From contig VGSD01000183.1 in NCBI GenBank assembly GCA_016875155.1, forward strand, positions 1-6,134: 6,134 nt of DNA. Reading direction: 5' to 3'. Under the pieces are notes generated by a model. That model saw only the letters and a program-made list of their open reading frames with translations, had not been told where the DNA came from and ran no database searches. The first letter of the stretch is position 1, and each line of letters opens with the position of its first letter. Both the position numbers and the translations under genes were made by a program. Origin of the DNA: Deltaproteobacteria bacterium (GTDB lineage: Bacteria > Desulfobacterota > BSN033 > UBA1163). Below, piece after piece: positions 1-5,726 of this stretch.

Positions 1-211
1 AGAGCCCGAGGGAGTAGACTCCATGGGCGATCCTCCCTTTGAATCTTGTTTTTTCTGCATAAGCCTGGTCAGTGTGGACCGGATTGGTATCCCCGGTCAC
101 CCGGGCGAACTCGTTGACGATCTCTTCCGTAATGGTCTTGGAGATCTGCGCGGAATCCCCAATTTTAAGTTCATGGATGGATTTTCCTCTAACGATAAAA
201 TCAGTTTTCAT
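1..211 (-). CDS. MaoC-like (R)-specific enoyl-CoA hydratase, N-terminal part (3' end outside window)
   Basis: The reading frame starts at 211 and stays open to the left edge, giving 70 residues of a protein that continues outside the window. Residues 17-35 show the usual hydratase lead-in (IGDSAQISKTITEEIVNEF). Next comes the hot-dog-fold hydratase 2 motif: VTGDTNPVH at 38-46 and KGRIAHG at 58-64. Asp41 and His46 match the catalytic Asp/His dyad of PhaJ-type hydratases, which add water across 2-enoyl-CoA to give (R)-3-hydroxyacyl-CoA. The ATG shares one base with the beta-subunit stop codon (TAATG). A Shine-Dalgarno AGGGAG at 217-222, inside the end of that gene, lies 5 nt before it, so translational coupling is likely. 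The acyl substrate is unknown. By context it should act on an acyl-CoA downstream of the neighbouring CoA-transferase. PhaJ-like length is about 130-160 residues, but a longer or fused MaoC protein cannot be excluded. Confidence 0.88.
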   Translation of the reverse strand, partial: MKTDFIVRGKSIHELKIGDSAQISKTITEEIVNEFARVTGDTNPVHTDQAYAEKTRFKGRIAHGVYSLGL

Positions 212-999
212 TAGGGCTCCCTATCCCCACGACTTAAAACGATACGAAAAGGATCGACTTTTTCACGGAGAACACTCAATTCCTCATCCGTTGGAGGAAG
301 GATCTGCTTTAAATCCTCTTTGATTAAAAGCTCAAACGCCGTATTTTGGATGACTTCGTCCAGAGTCACTCCTGGAAGAAGTCCGATCAATCTCATCCTC
401 TTCGTCTTCTCTTCAAAATCGAGCAAGGCCTTATCGGTAAAAACCCGGTAAGGGCCGGTACCCGGAGGAAGCCCTGCTTTCTCTCTTGCCCCTGGCCCAT
501 CGATATAACCCGGAGTGGTAATAAAATCTACCTTCTCAACGAACCTTCTCTTTTGATGGTTCATGATAAGCATGGTCCGCCAGCAGAGTGACCCAAATGC
601 ATTGGCTCCCCCACTGCCAGGCCATCGAACCGAAGGCGCCTCATATCGGCCCTTCACCGTTGAGTTGATGTTCCCATATTGGTCGACTTGGGCTCCGCCT
701 AAAAATGCATAATGCGCTATGCCCAACTGGGCCATTTCGAATATCTCCGGCATGTCGCAGGTTCGAATCGCCCTATAAGTGGTCCTCGAACAACCCACGG
801 AAGTCGGCAGGGTTGGCATCTGGGGAGCCACCCCTCCCGCCTCAAAAACGGGGACGATATTAGGGGCATGCATGTGCTGAGCTAAACTGGCGGCCAGCAT
901 CGGAATGCCCGTACCGATGTAGATGACGGCACGGTCCTCAATCTCCCTTGCCGCAATAATAGCCATCAATTCGATGATATTGTAGTCTTTGTCTCTCAT
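211..999 (-). CDS. Family I CoA-transferase, beta subunit (GctB-like)
   Basis: This 262-residue protein is close to the length of glutaconate CoA-transferase subunit B. It should pair with the alpha subunit encoded just upstream and move CoA from a donor acyl-CoA to a carboxylic acid. Visible motifs are IYIGTGIPMLAASLA at 26-40, VFEAGG at 51-56, FLGGAQVDQYGNINST at 99-114 and the glycine-rich PGSGGANAFGS at 127-137. Glu53 in VFEAGG sits where family I beta subunits carry the glutamate that forms the covalent CoA thioester (about residue 54 in GctB). This supports a true transferase rather than an IpdAB-type ring-opening hydrolase. The start ATG at 999 follows a 20-nt gap after the alpha gene and has only a weak ribosome site (GAGAAG, 6 nt before). 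The 3' end overlaps the start codon of the MaoC gene by one base. The specific acid substrate cannot be read from the sequence. Confidence 0.9.
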   Translation of the reverse strand: MRDKDYNIIELMAIIAAREIEDRAVIYIGTGIPMLAASLAQHMHAPNIVPVFEAGGVAPQMPTLPTSVGCSRTTYRAIRTCDMPEIFEMAQLGIAHYAFLGGAQVDQYGNINSTVKGRYEAPSVRWPGSGGANAFGSLCWRTMLIMNHQKRRFVEKVDFITTPGYIDGPGAREKAGLPPGTGPYRVFTDKALLDFEEKTKRMRLIGLLPGVTLDEVIQNTAFELLIKEDLKQILPPTDEELSVLREKVDPFRIVLSRGDREP

Positions 1000-1019
1000 C
1001 TCAAGCTTCTCGGACTATC

Positions 1020-2033
1020 TTATCTTACCCTCAGATGTTCGAGATCCTCCAAATAGTTGAGCCTTTCCTGTCCCCCGGCCTTCACGAGGTACTCCTCGAA
1101 ATCTTCAACGCTAAAAATATATTTGTCATAATATTCCTCAAGCGAGGAACGATCTCTTGCGGCTGCGACATACTCCTTCATGTGGTCAATATCCACATAA
1201 TACATGCCGGGCATGTTGGTCGGATGAGTTCCATAGGGAATCTGCACGACTGCATCGACATAGAAGCAGGGGATCAGGGTTCGATCCGGGGAAAGCCTGA
1301 TCTCGTCCGTATCGATGATCTTCTCTGTGGTGAGAATTAGTTTTTTGGCGGATTTCGATTTTCCGAGATCCTCGTTCAACGCCCCTTCAATCTGGGCATT
1401 TCCATAGATATCGCACCGATGGACATGGATGATACAGACGTCTGCATAGATGGCCGGCACCAGGATCAACTCCTCGCCGGTAAAAGGGCAGCGGATCTTT
1501 TTAGCTGCACTGTGCTTGAACCCGTCCGCCCCCATCATATTCCGGATAGGAAGAAAGGGGATACCCATGGCCGCGGCCTTGTGCCGCCAGGCCATGCTGG
1601 CATTGTCATACTCGGCAATCCCCATCTCGCCACTGGTGATCATCCTTTCTGCACTTTTCCGGGTCGTATAGGGAATGCCGAAGATCTCCATTCCCGTAAT
1701 ATAGCCACAGTCGATATTTTTGACGCATCCCGCATCTAACATGAGGTTGAAATCGTAGGTCCGGGTGCCTGCGGCAAGATTCAGGTTTCTTTTCTTCTGA
1801 CGGATGATCTCATGGACAGCGGCCATGGAGAGCCTGACGAAGCTGACCCCTCCCATCGTAAGGTAGTCTCCATCATGCACAAATTTCTGAATGGCTTTTT
1901 GGATATCCGTCCTTTTATCCTGCCAGGCATTCTTCACCTTCTCTCTCATGTGCTCCCGAAACTCATTGGGCGTGATCTTGGAGAATATCTGACCGGATCC
2001 TTCCTCCAGTATCTCAATCACCTTTCCCGACAT
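1020..2033 (-). CDS. Family I CoA-transferase, alpha subunit (GctA/IpdA-like)
   Basis: This 337-residue protein is slightly longer than GctA (about 320). It forms the other half of the CoA-transferase active site with the next gene. Motifs in order are GDYLTMGGVSF at 55-65, GIAEYDNASMAWRHKAAAMG at 138-157, IPFLPIRNMMGAD at 158-170, CPFTGEELILVPA at 182-194, HVHRCDIYGNAQIEG at 203-217 and QIPYGTHPTNMPG at 264-276. All are typical of glutaconate-type alpha subunits. Glu141 matches the acidic residue conserved in GctA and IpdA proteins. The start is placed at ATG 2033. The frame could also open at TTG 2048, but that would place the strong ribosome site GAGGTGGAG (2038-2046) inside the coding region. 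The C-terminal 30-40 residues are rich in Glu, Tyr and Leu and look helical. A possible promoter sits at 2062-2091. Family membership is secure; the substrate is not. Confidence 0.9.
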   Translation of the reverse strand: MSGKVIEILEEGSGQIFSKITPNEFREHMREKVKNAWQDKRTDIQKAIQKFVHDGDYLTMGGVSFVRLSMAAVHEIIRQKKRNLNLAAGTRTYDFNLMLDAGCVKNIDCGYITGMEIFGIPYTTRKSAERMITSGEMGIAEYDNASMAWRHKAAAMGIPFLPIRNMMGADGFKHSAAKKIRCPFTGEELILVPAIYADVCIIHVHRCDIYGNAQIEGALNEDLGKSKSAKKLILTTEKIIDTDEIRLSPDRTLIPCFYVDAVVQIPYGTHPTNMPGMYYVDIDHMKEYVAAARDRSSLEEYYDKYIFSVEDFEEYLVKAGGQERLNYLEDLEHLRVR

Positions 2034-2037
2034 TGAT

Positions 2038-2046
2038 CTCCACCTC
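2038..2046 (-). promoter_or_regulatory. Ribosome binding site deciding the CoA-transferase alpha start
   Basis: On the minus strand this reads GAGGTGGAG. The core AGGTGG ends 6 nt before ATG 2033, the same core and spacing as used by livF (AGGTGG at 2892-2897). It favours the ATG over the in-frame TTG at 2048, which would overlap the site. Confidence 0.7.
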
Positions 2047-2061
2047 AATTAACTTTGGGAA

Positions 2062-2091
2062 TCTATAAATGAATCCTGAGGGATTTGTCAA
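2062..2091 (-). promoter_or_regulatory. Possible sigma-70 promoter for the CoA-transferase / MaoC genes
   Basis: On the minus strand a perfect -35 box TTGACA (2086-2091) is followed after 18 nt by TATAGA (2062-2067), a 4-of-6 match to the -10 consensus. Transcription would begin near 2055, leaving a leader of about 20 nt that contains the ribosome site of the alpha subunit. The position in the largest gap on the left side of the locus fits a separate promoter for the enzyme genes. This is seen by eye only; the -10 box is moderate. Confidence 0.45.
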
Positions 2092-2123
2092 TCGCCATTC
2101 TCATTCCGGGCAGGGCCTGGCGA
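2092..2123 (-). repeat. Small inverted repeat upstream of the putative promoter
   Basis: TCGCCA (2092-2097) and TGGCGA (2118-2123) are perfect inverted copies around a 20-nt GC-rich centre. The element abuts the -35 box at 2086-2091, so it could be a regulator site. The arms are only 6 nt, and no matching second site was found in the window. There is no T-run after it in the minus direction, so it does not look like a terminator for livF. Confidence 0.25.
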
Positions 2124-2186
2124 GTGGGTATCCTTCTCAAGGGGAATAAATGTCGCGGAATGAATTCGGGTGATAAAAAGGTGGAC

Positions 2187-2885
2187 TTAAACCATGAGAT
2201 ATTTCTTTTTGACTTCCTCATTCTTTCTCAATTCTTCAATCGTCCCCTGGTAACGGATCGTTCCTTTGTCCATCACATAGGCCCGATCGCTCAGGGCCGT
2301 GGCCAGGCCCACGTTATGTTCGCAGATGAGCATGGTCGTTCCCAATTTTTTGATCTCTCCAAGTTGTGTCTCCATGGCCTTAATGACCAATGGAGCTAGT
2401 CCCTCGCCAGGCTCATCCAAAAGAAGCAGTTGAGGATTGGTCATTAAGGTTCTGGCGATGGTGAGCATCTGTTGCTCGCCACCGCTGAGTTGATTTCCCA
2501 TATGTGACTCTAACTCTTTTAATTTCGGGAAGAGGGAATAGATTCGGCCGAGATCCCAGATAGCCCCTTTCGTTTCTCTCCGGGCGACGAGAATATTCTG
2601 TCGAACGGTCAGATCAGGAAAAATCCGGCGGTCATCCGGAACAAAACCAATCCCCAGCGGAGCAATTCGGTAGGGAGGTTTTCCGATGATCTCCAGGCCC
2701 TTGAATTTAATGCTTCCCGAACGGGGGGGCGTCAGGCCAATGATGCTCCGCAAGGTGGTCGACTTACCCGCCCCATTTCTTCCCAGGAGACAGACGACCT
2801 CTCCCTCATTGACCTCCAGTGAAAGACCAAAGAGGATATGACTTGTTCCATAATAGGTATGGATCTCTTTGACTTCAAGGATCAT
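2187..2885 (-). CDS. livF: Branched-chain amino acid-type ABC transporter, ATP-binding protein LivF
   Basis: One of the two cytoplasmic ATPases that power the LivHM permease. Its 232 residues match LivF length (about 230-240). Motifs seen: Walker A GRNGAGKST at 35-43, the LivF-typical VPDDRRIFPDLTVRQNI at 82-98, ABC signature LSGGEQQ at 133-139, Walker B LLLLDEP at 153-159 with Asp157 and Glu158, and the switch histidine at 190 (CEHN). In the Q-loop region an acidic residue stands where many ABC proteins have Gln, as in the VPEGRR form common in LivF. The start ATG at 2885 overlaps the livG stop by 4 nt (ATGA) and has a strong ribosome site AGGTGG at 2892-2897, so the two ATPases should be made together. 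The substrate of the system is not determined by this subunit. Confidence 0.96.
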   Translation of the reverse strand: MILEVKEIHTYYGTSHILFGLSLEVNEGEVVCLLGRNGAGKSTTLRSIIGLTPPRSGSIKFKGLEIIGKPPYRIAPLGIGFVPDDRRIFPDLTVRQNILVARRETKGAIWDLGRIYSLFPKLKELESHMGNQLSGGEQQMLTIARTLMTNPQLLLLDEPGEGLAPLVIKAMETQLGEIKKLGTTMLICEHNVGLATALSDRAYVMDKGTIRYQGTIEELRKNEEVKKKYLMV

Positions 2886-3622
2886 GCGGTTCCACCTAAA
2901 TAGACTTTTTGAACCTCCTCATTTGCCCTCACCTCATCAGGCTTCCCGTCGGCGATCAGGGTTCCCTGGTGAAGGACGGAGATCCGTTTAGCAATACCGA
3001 AAACGACGCTCATATCATGTTCAGTGAAGAGAATGGTGATGCCTCTTTCTGTAGAAAGTTTATTGATGAGGCTCATGATACTGTCTGTTTCTTCGGCAGA
3101 CATGCCGCAGGTAGGTTCATCCAAAAGAAGTAGCTCAGGTTCGGTTCCTAATGTGATGCCCAATTCCAGCCTCTTTTTATCTCCGTGCGAAATGGAATCC
3201 CCAAGGGTGTCTGCCTGGTCTGCCAGTCCTACGTCTTCCAGAATCCGGTAAACCTCTTCCTTAAAGAATTTCTTTGAGGCGGAGAAAAAGCTGAGCGTGA
3301 CTCCACGATGGGATAGGAGACCCATCAAAACGCTTTCGTAGACCGTAAATTTAGGAAAGATGCTGGTGATCTGGAAGGATCGGGTAATACCATATTTGCA
3401 TCTGCGAAAGGCAGGCAGATGGGTGATCTCGTTTCCTTTAAATAGCACTTTTCCGGAAGTCGCCTGATGGTAACCCGTGACGAGATTGAAATAGGTGGAT
3501 TTGCCTGCACCATTCGGACCAATGATGGCGTGAATATCCCCCTTGCGGATATCGAGGCTGACCTGATTGACCGCCCGAAGTTTACCAAACTCTTTTGTAA
3601 TCCGTTGGGTCTGAAGAAACAT
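2882..3622 (-). CDS. livG: Branched-chain amino acid-type ABC transporter, ATP-binding protein LivG
   Basis: The second cytoplasmic ATPase of the importer, 246 residues, a normal LivG length (about 250). Motifs: Walker A GPNGAGKST at 35-43, Q-loop RSFQ with Gln84, signature ISHGDKK at 144-150, Walker B LLLLDEP at 164-170 with Asp168 and Glu169, and switch His202 (TEHD). The signature has His in place of the second residue of LSGG, as seen in LivG- and UrtD-like ATPases of this group, so it is a family trait and not damage. Residues 107-124 form the LivG-specific insertion after the Q-loop. The gene starts 2 nt after the livM stop; an AAGGGG element about 13 nt upstream is a rather distant ribosome site, so coupling to livM is likely. 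C-terminal residues 226-243 match the usual LivG ending. Confidence 0.96.
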   Translation of the reverse strand: MFLQTQRITKEFGKLRAVNQVSLDIRKGDIHAIIGPNGAGKSTYFNLVTGYHQATSGKVLFKGNEITHLPAFRRCKYGITRSFQITSIFPKFTVYESVLMGLLSHRGVTLSFFSASKKFFKEEVYRILEDVGLADQADTLGDSISHGDKKRLELGITLGTEPELLLLDEPTCGMSAEETDSIMSLINKLSTERGITILFTEHDMSVVFGIAKRISVLHQGTLIADGKPDEVRANEEVQKVYLGGTA

Positions 3623-3624
3623 GG

Positions 3625-4605
3625 TTAAGATGACCCCTTCGCTGATTTCATTCTCTCCTGTCTCTCCTTTATCTTCACTTTGGCAAACTCAAGGATCCCG
3701 CCAGGCAAGGCGAAGATAATGATGAGGATGATCGTCCCCATGATGATAGGCCAGAAATGCGTAAAACCAAGGATGTAGGCATGGATGAAGGTCATAATAA
3801 ACATCCCCAAAACCGGCCCGAAGAAGGTGCTTGCCCCTCCCAGGATCGCGGCCATCACAGGTTCTCCGGATTTGATCCACATCAGATAAAAGGGGGCGAC
3901 AGAACGGTAAAAGGGTACCCAGAGCGCACCCGCCAGACCGGCAAAGGCGGCGGCAATGACAAAGGTGATGAGCTGGTATTTTGCGATATGGATGCCCAAA
4001 AACTCCGTTCTCTCAGGGTTTTCTCGCATGGCCTTCAGGGTGTGGCCGAAGGGAGAGTTGACGATCCGCCATAAGATGAAAGCTGAGGCGATGAAGATGA
4101 GGAGAACAAAATAATAGTAGGCCATTGGAATTTTGAGGATACCAGGTGGAAAGACCCCCTGGATTCCATCGTCCCCGCCTGTGAAATCGTGCCATTTATA
4201 GATGATGACGAAGAGAAGCTGACCAAAGGCCAGTGTCAGAACTGCAAAGTAGATTCCCCTCAGGCGGACACAAAAAAACCCCACAATCAAACCGACAAAG
4301 CCTGCCACTCCGACTCCGGCCAGAAGGCTGAGCCAGAAATTGAAATTGACTTTGGTGATGAGCATGGCTACTGTATAGCCTCCGAGCCCGTAAAAGGCGG
4401 CCTGACCGAAAGAGAGCTGTCCCATGTAGCCGAAGAGAAGGTTGAAGCTGAGGGCGAAGAGGCTCATAATGAGCGCCTCGATCAGTATGACCAGATAAAA
4501 ATCGGAGATCACATGAGGGGCGATGATAGCCCCAGCCACCAGAAGGATCAACCACCATCCTCTCTTAAGCATTGACTCTTTTTGTTCCGTCTGGTTTATT
4601 ACCAT
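3625..4605 (-). CDS. livM: Branched-chain amino acid-type ABC transporter, permease LivM
   Basis: An inner-membrane permease subunit of 326 residues, normal for LivM. About eight to nine hydrophobic segments can be seen, roughly at 16-32, 36-58, 67-84, 90-112, 117-137, 160-180, 208-232, 250-278 and 283-303. Family motifs are FNLLFGYMGQLSFGQAAF at 54-71, RLRGIYFAVLTLAFGQL at 114-130, the cytoplasmic ATPase-docking loop around FGHTLKAMRENPERTEFLGI at 186-205, and GGASTFFGPVLG at 256-267. The basic C-terminal tail (309-323) is cytoplasmic by the positive-inside rule. ATG 4605 is chosen because TTAAGG (4613-4618) lies 7 nt upstream; the internal Met12 (4572) has a weaker site. The gene follows livH after 40 nt and pairs with it to form the translocation pore. 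Confidence 0.95.
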   Translation of the reverse strand: MVINQTEQKESMLKRGWWLILLVAGAIIAPHVISDFYLVILIEALIMSLFALSFNLLFGYMGQLSFGQAAFYGLGGYTVAMLITKVNFNFWLSLLAGVGVAGFVGLIVGFFCVRLRGIYFAVLTLAFGQLLFVIIYKWHDFTGGDDGIQGVFPPGILKIPMAYYYFVLLIFIASAFILWRIVNSPFGHTLKAMRENPERTEFLGIHIAKYQLITFVIAAAFAGLAGALWVPFYRSVAPFYLMWIKSGEPVMAAILGGASTFFGPVLGMFIMTFIHAYILGFTHFWPIIMGTIILIIIFALPGGILEFAKVKIKERQERMKSAKGSS

Positions 4606-4612
4606 TTTTTGA

Positions 4613-4648
4613 CCTTAACCTCAGCCTTAACCTATGTTTACAGCCTTA
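4613..4648 (-). repeat. Short direct repeats in the livH-livM gap, overlapping the livM ribosome site
   Basis: CCTTAACCT on the plus strand occurs at 4613-4621 and 4625-4633. The related CAGCCTTA occurs at 4622-4629 and again at 4641-4648, where it includes the livH stop codon. On the coding strand these read as AGGTTAAGG-type units, and the copy nearest livM supplies its Shine-Dalgarno sequence. The repeats fill almost the whole gap between the two permease genes. Confidence 0.55.
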
Positions 4649-5527
4649 TCTTTCCGGTCTTCCAAAGAATCCCCAGGGTCGTATGATCAGAACAGCGGCC
4701 ATGACCATAAAGATGAAAGCAAGGGCCAATTCGGGTTTAAACATAATTCCAAAGGCATAGACTTGCCCAACGATAAAAGAACCGAGAAGGGTTCCCGGCA
4801 GACTTCCCATCCCGCCGATGACGACCACGGCAAAACATTCAACGATGATCTCAATATCCATTCCCAGAGCGATGGCTCCATAGGGGCCTGCAACCCCTCC
4901 GCTCAAACCGGCGATCATAGCCCCAAGGACAAATATCCAAGTGAATAACCATGGGATGGGTATCCCTAGAGCCGACACCATTTCACGGTCGTGAGCTGCC
5001 GCCCTGATGATGTCGCCAATCCGGGTCCGGTAAACAAGCCACCAGAGAAAGATGACAAGGGCCAGACCTAGCAGGATGATGAAGAAATTGTAAGAAGGGA
5101 ATGGAAAGCCAAAAAGGAAAACAGCGCCCCTGAAGGGTGCGGGTCTGGGGATCGAAAGAAATTCACCTCCCCAGCCAAATTTGACCAGGTCGGTGATGAT
5201 CAGGACGATGGCATAAGTAGCTAAAAGTTGTTCTGGCCAACCCCTGGCATAGAGTCGCCTTAATAAGAAGAACTCGATGATGATGCCGATTCCCCCCATC
5301 ACCAGGGAAGCGAGAAATGTCGCTAAATAGAAACCGAACGTCGGGATGAGCAACCCTTTCCAGATGGTGTAGGTGATAAAGGCCCCGAGCATGTAAAGGG
5401 AACCATGAGCAAAATTAAGGACTCTCAGAACCCCAAAGGTGAGGGAAAGGCCCGAGGCGACCAGAAAGAGAAGGGACGCCCGGGCGATTCCACTCATAAA
5501 TTGATTGAAGAGAACATCGAAAGACAT
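4646..5527 (-). CDS. livH: Branched-chain amino acid-type ABC transporter, permease LivH
   Basis: An inner-membrane permease of 293 residues, typical of LivH (about 290-308). Family motifs are GLSLTFGVLRVLNFAHGSLY at 26-45, then the docking-loop region GDIIRAAAHDREMVSALGIP at 171-190, and VVVIGGMGSLPGTLLGS at 234-250. Hydrophobic segments lie roughly at 12-33, 43-58, 66-88, 100-118, 147-167, 194-216, 228-254 and 264-283. It should pair with LivM to form the substrate pathway. The start ATG 5527 gives the usual short N-terminus before the first membrane helix, but its ribosome site is poor: GGGG ends 9 nt upstream, and AGG is only 2 nt away. The gene is preceded by a 199-nt repeat-rich spacer after the binding-protein gene. 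Translation may therefore be weaker than that of the binding protein, which is usually needed in excess (inference). Confidence 0.95.
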   Translation of the reverse strand: MSFDVLFNQFMSGIARASLLFLVASGLSLTFGVLRVLNFAHGSLYMLGAFITYTIWKGLLIPTFGFYLATFLASLVMGGIGIIIEFFLLRRLYARGWPEQLLATYAIVLIITDLVKFGWGGEFLSIPRPAPFRGAVFLFGFPFPSYNFFIILLGLALVIFLWWLVYRTRIGDIIRAAAHDREMVSALGIPIPWLFTWIFVLGAMIAGLSGGVAGPYGAIALGMDIEIIVECFAVVVIGGMGSLPGTLLGSFIVGQVYAFGIMFKPELALAFIFMVMAAVLIIRPWGFFGRPER

Positions 5528-5545
5528 AACCTAAAACCCCAAATT

Positions 5546-5715
5546 CGAATATCGAATACCGAAATACGAAATGGTTCGACATTGCTCACCATCCTGAGCT
5601 TGTCGAAGGACAAATCCGAATGACCAAAATTCTAAATCCGAAACGAAAAGATCAGGTTTCCAATATTTTATGTTTGAATTTTGATATTGTTTCGGATTTC
5701 GATATTCGTGCTTCG
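5546..5715. repeat. Intergenic element with inverted heptad-repeat ends
   Basis: The spacer between the binding-protein gene and livH is dominated by repeats. On the left, CGAA recurs exactly every 7 nt, at 5546, 5553, 5560 and 5567. On the right, the complement TTCG also recurs every 7 nt, at 5691, 5698, 5705 and 5712. The two ends pair as an imperfect inverted repeat, 5546-5564 with 5690-5708, with 17 of 19 positions complementary, including an unbroken 11-nt match. AAATCCGAA occurs directly at 5612-5620 and 5634-5642 and inverted at 5691-5699. No open frame of note and no clear target-site duplication is visible. It may be a degenerate miniature element or a family of intergenic repeats; transcribed, it would fold across the gene junction. 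Confidence 0.7.
5575..5607. repeat. Hairpin-forming palindrome (REP-like)
   Basis: TTCGACA (5575-5581) pairs with TGTCGAA (5601-5607), and GCTCA (5584-5588) pairs with TGAGC (5595-5599). This leaves a 6-nt loop and a small internal bulge of 2 nt against 1. The 12 perfect pairs make a stable stem in RNA from either strand. From memory, similar palindromes recur between genes in many environmental bacterial genomes. No T-run follows in the minus direction, so it is not a standard intrinsic terminator. It could protect the binding-protein mRNA 3' end or dampen readthrough into livH (inference). Confidence 0.65.
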
Positions 5716-5726
5716 AGCTTCCGTTT

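Noticed and set aside
23..1739. Open frames on the plus strand opposite the MaoC and CoA-transferase genes
   Set aside because: They lie antisense to strongly recognisable genes, have no family motifs, and have compositions typical of shadow frames.
2034..2048. Extended CoA-transferase alpha start at TTG 2048
   Set aside because: It would put the strong GAGGTGGAG ribosome site inside the gene; ATG 2033 is correctly spaced from it.
2106..2120. GC hairpin CCGGGC-AGG-GCCTGG as a terminator after livF
   Set aside because: On the minus transcript one pair is a mismatch, and no run of U follows; the stem is only 6 bp.
3173..3193. LivG signature ISHGDKK as a broken ABC motif
   Set aside because: Variant signatures with His after Ser are normal in LivG/UrtD-type ATPases, and all other ATPase motifs are intact.
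3325..4575. Additional frames on both strands within livG and livM (for example 4189-4575 plus, 4196-4558 minus)
   Set aside because: They overlap conserved transporter genes, and their translations are low-complexity or Arg/His/Ser-rich without recognisable domains.
5546..5708. A proven MITE with terminal inverted repeats
   Set aside because: The inverted ends exist, but no target-site duplication could be seen in the flanks and no second copy is in the window, so only a repeat element is claimed.
5546..5715. CRISPR array
   Set aside because: Units are 7 nt and inverted between the two ends; there are no 20-40 nt repeats with unique spacers of equal length and no cas genes.
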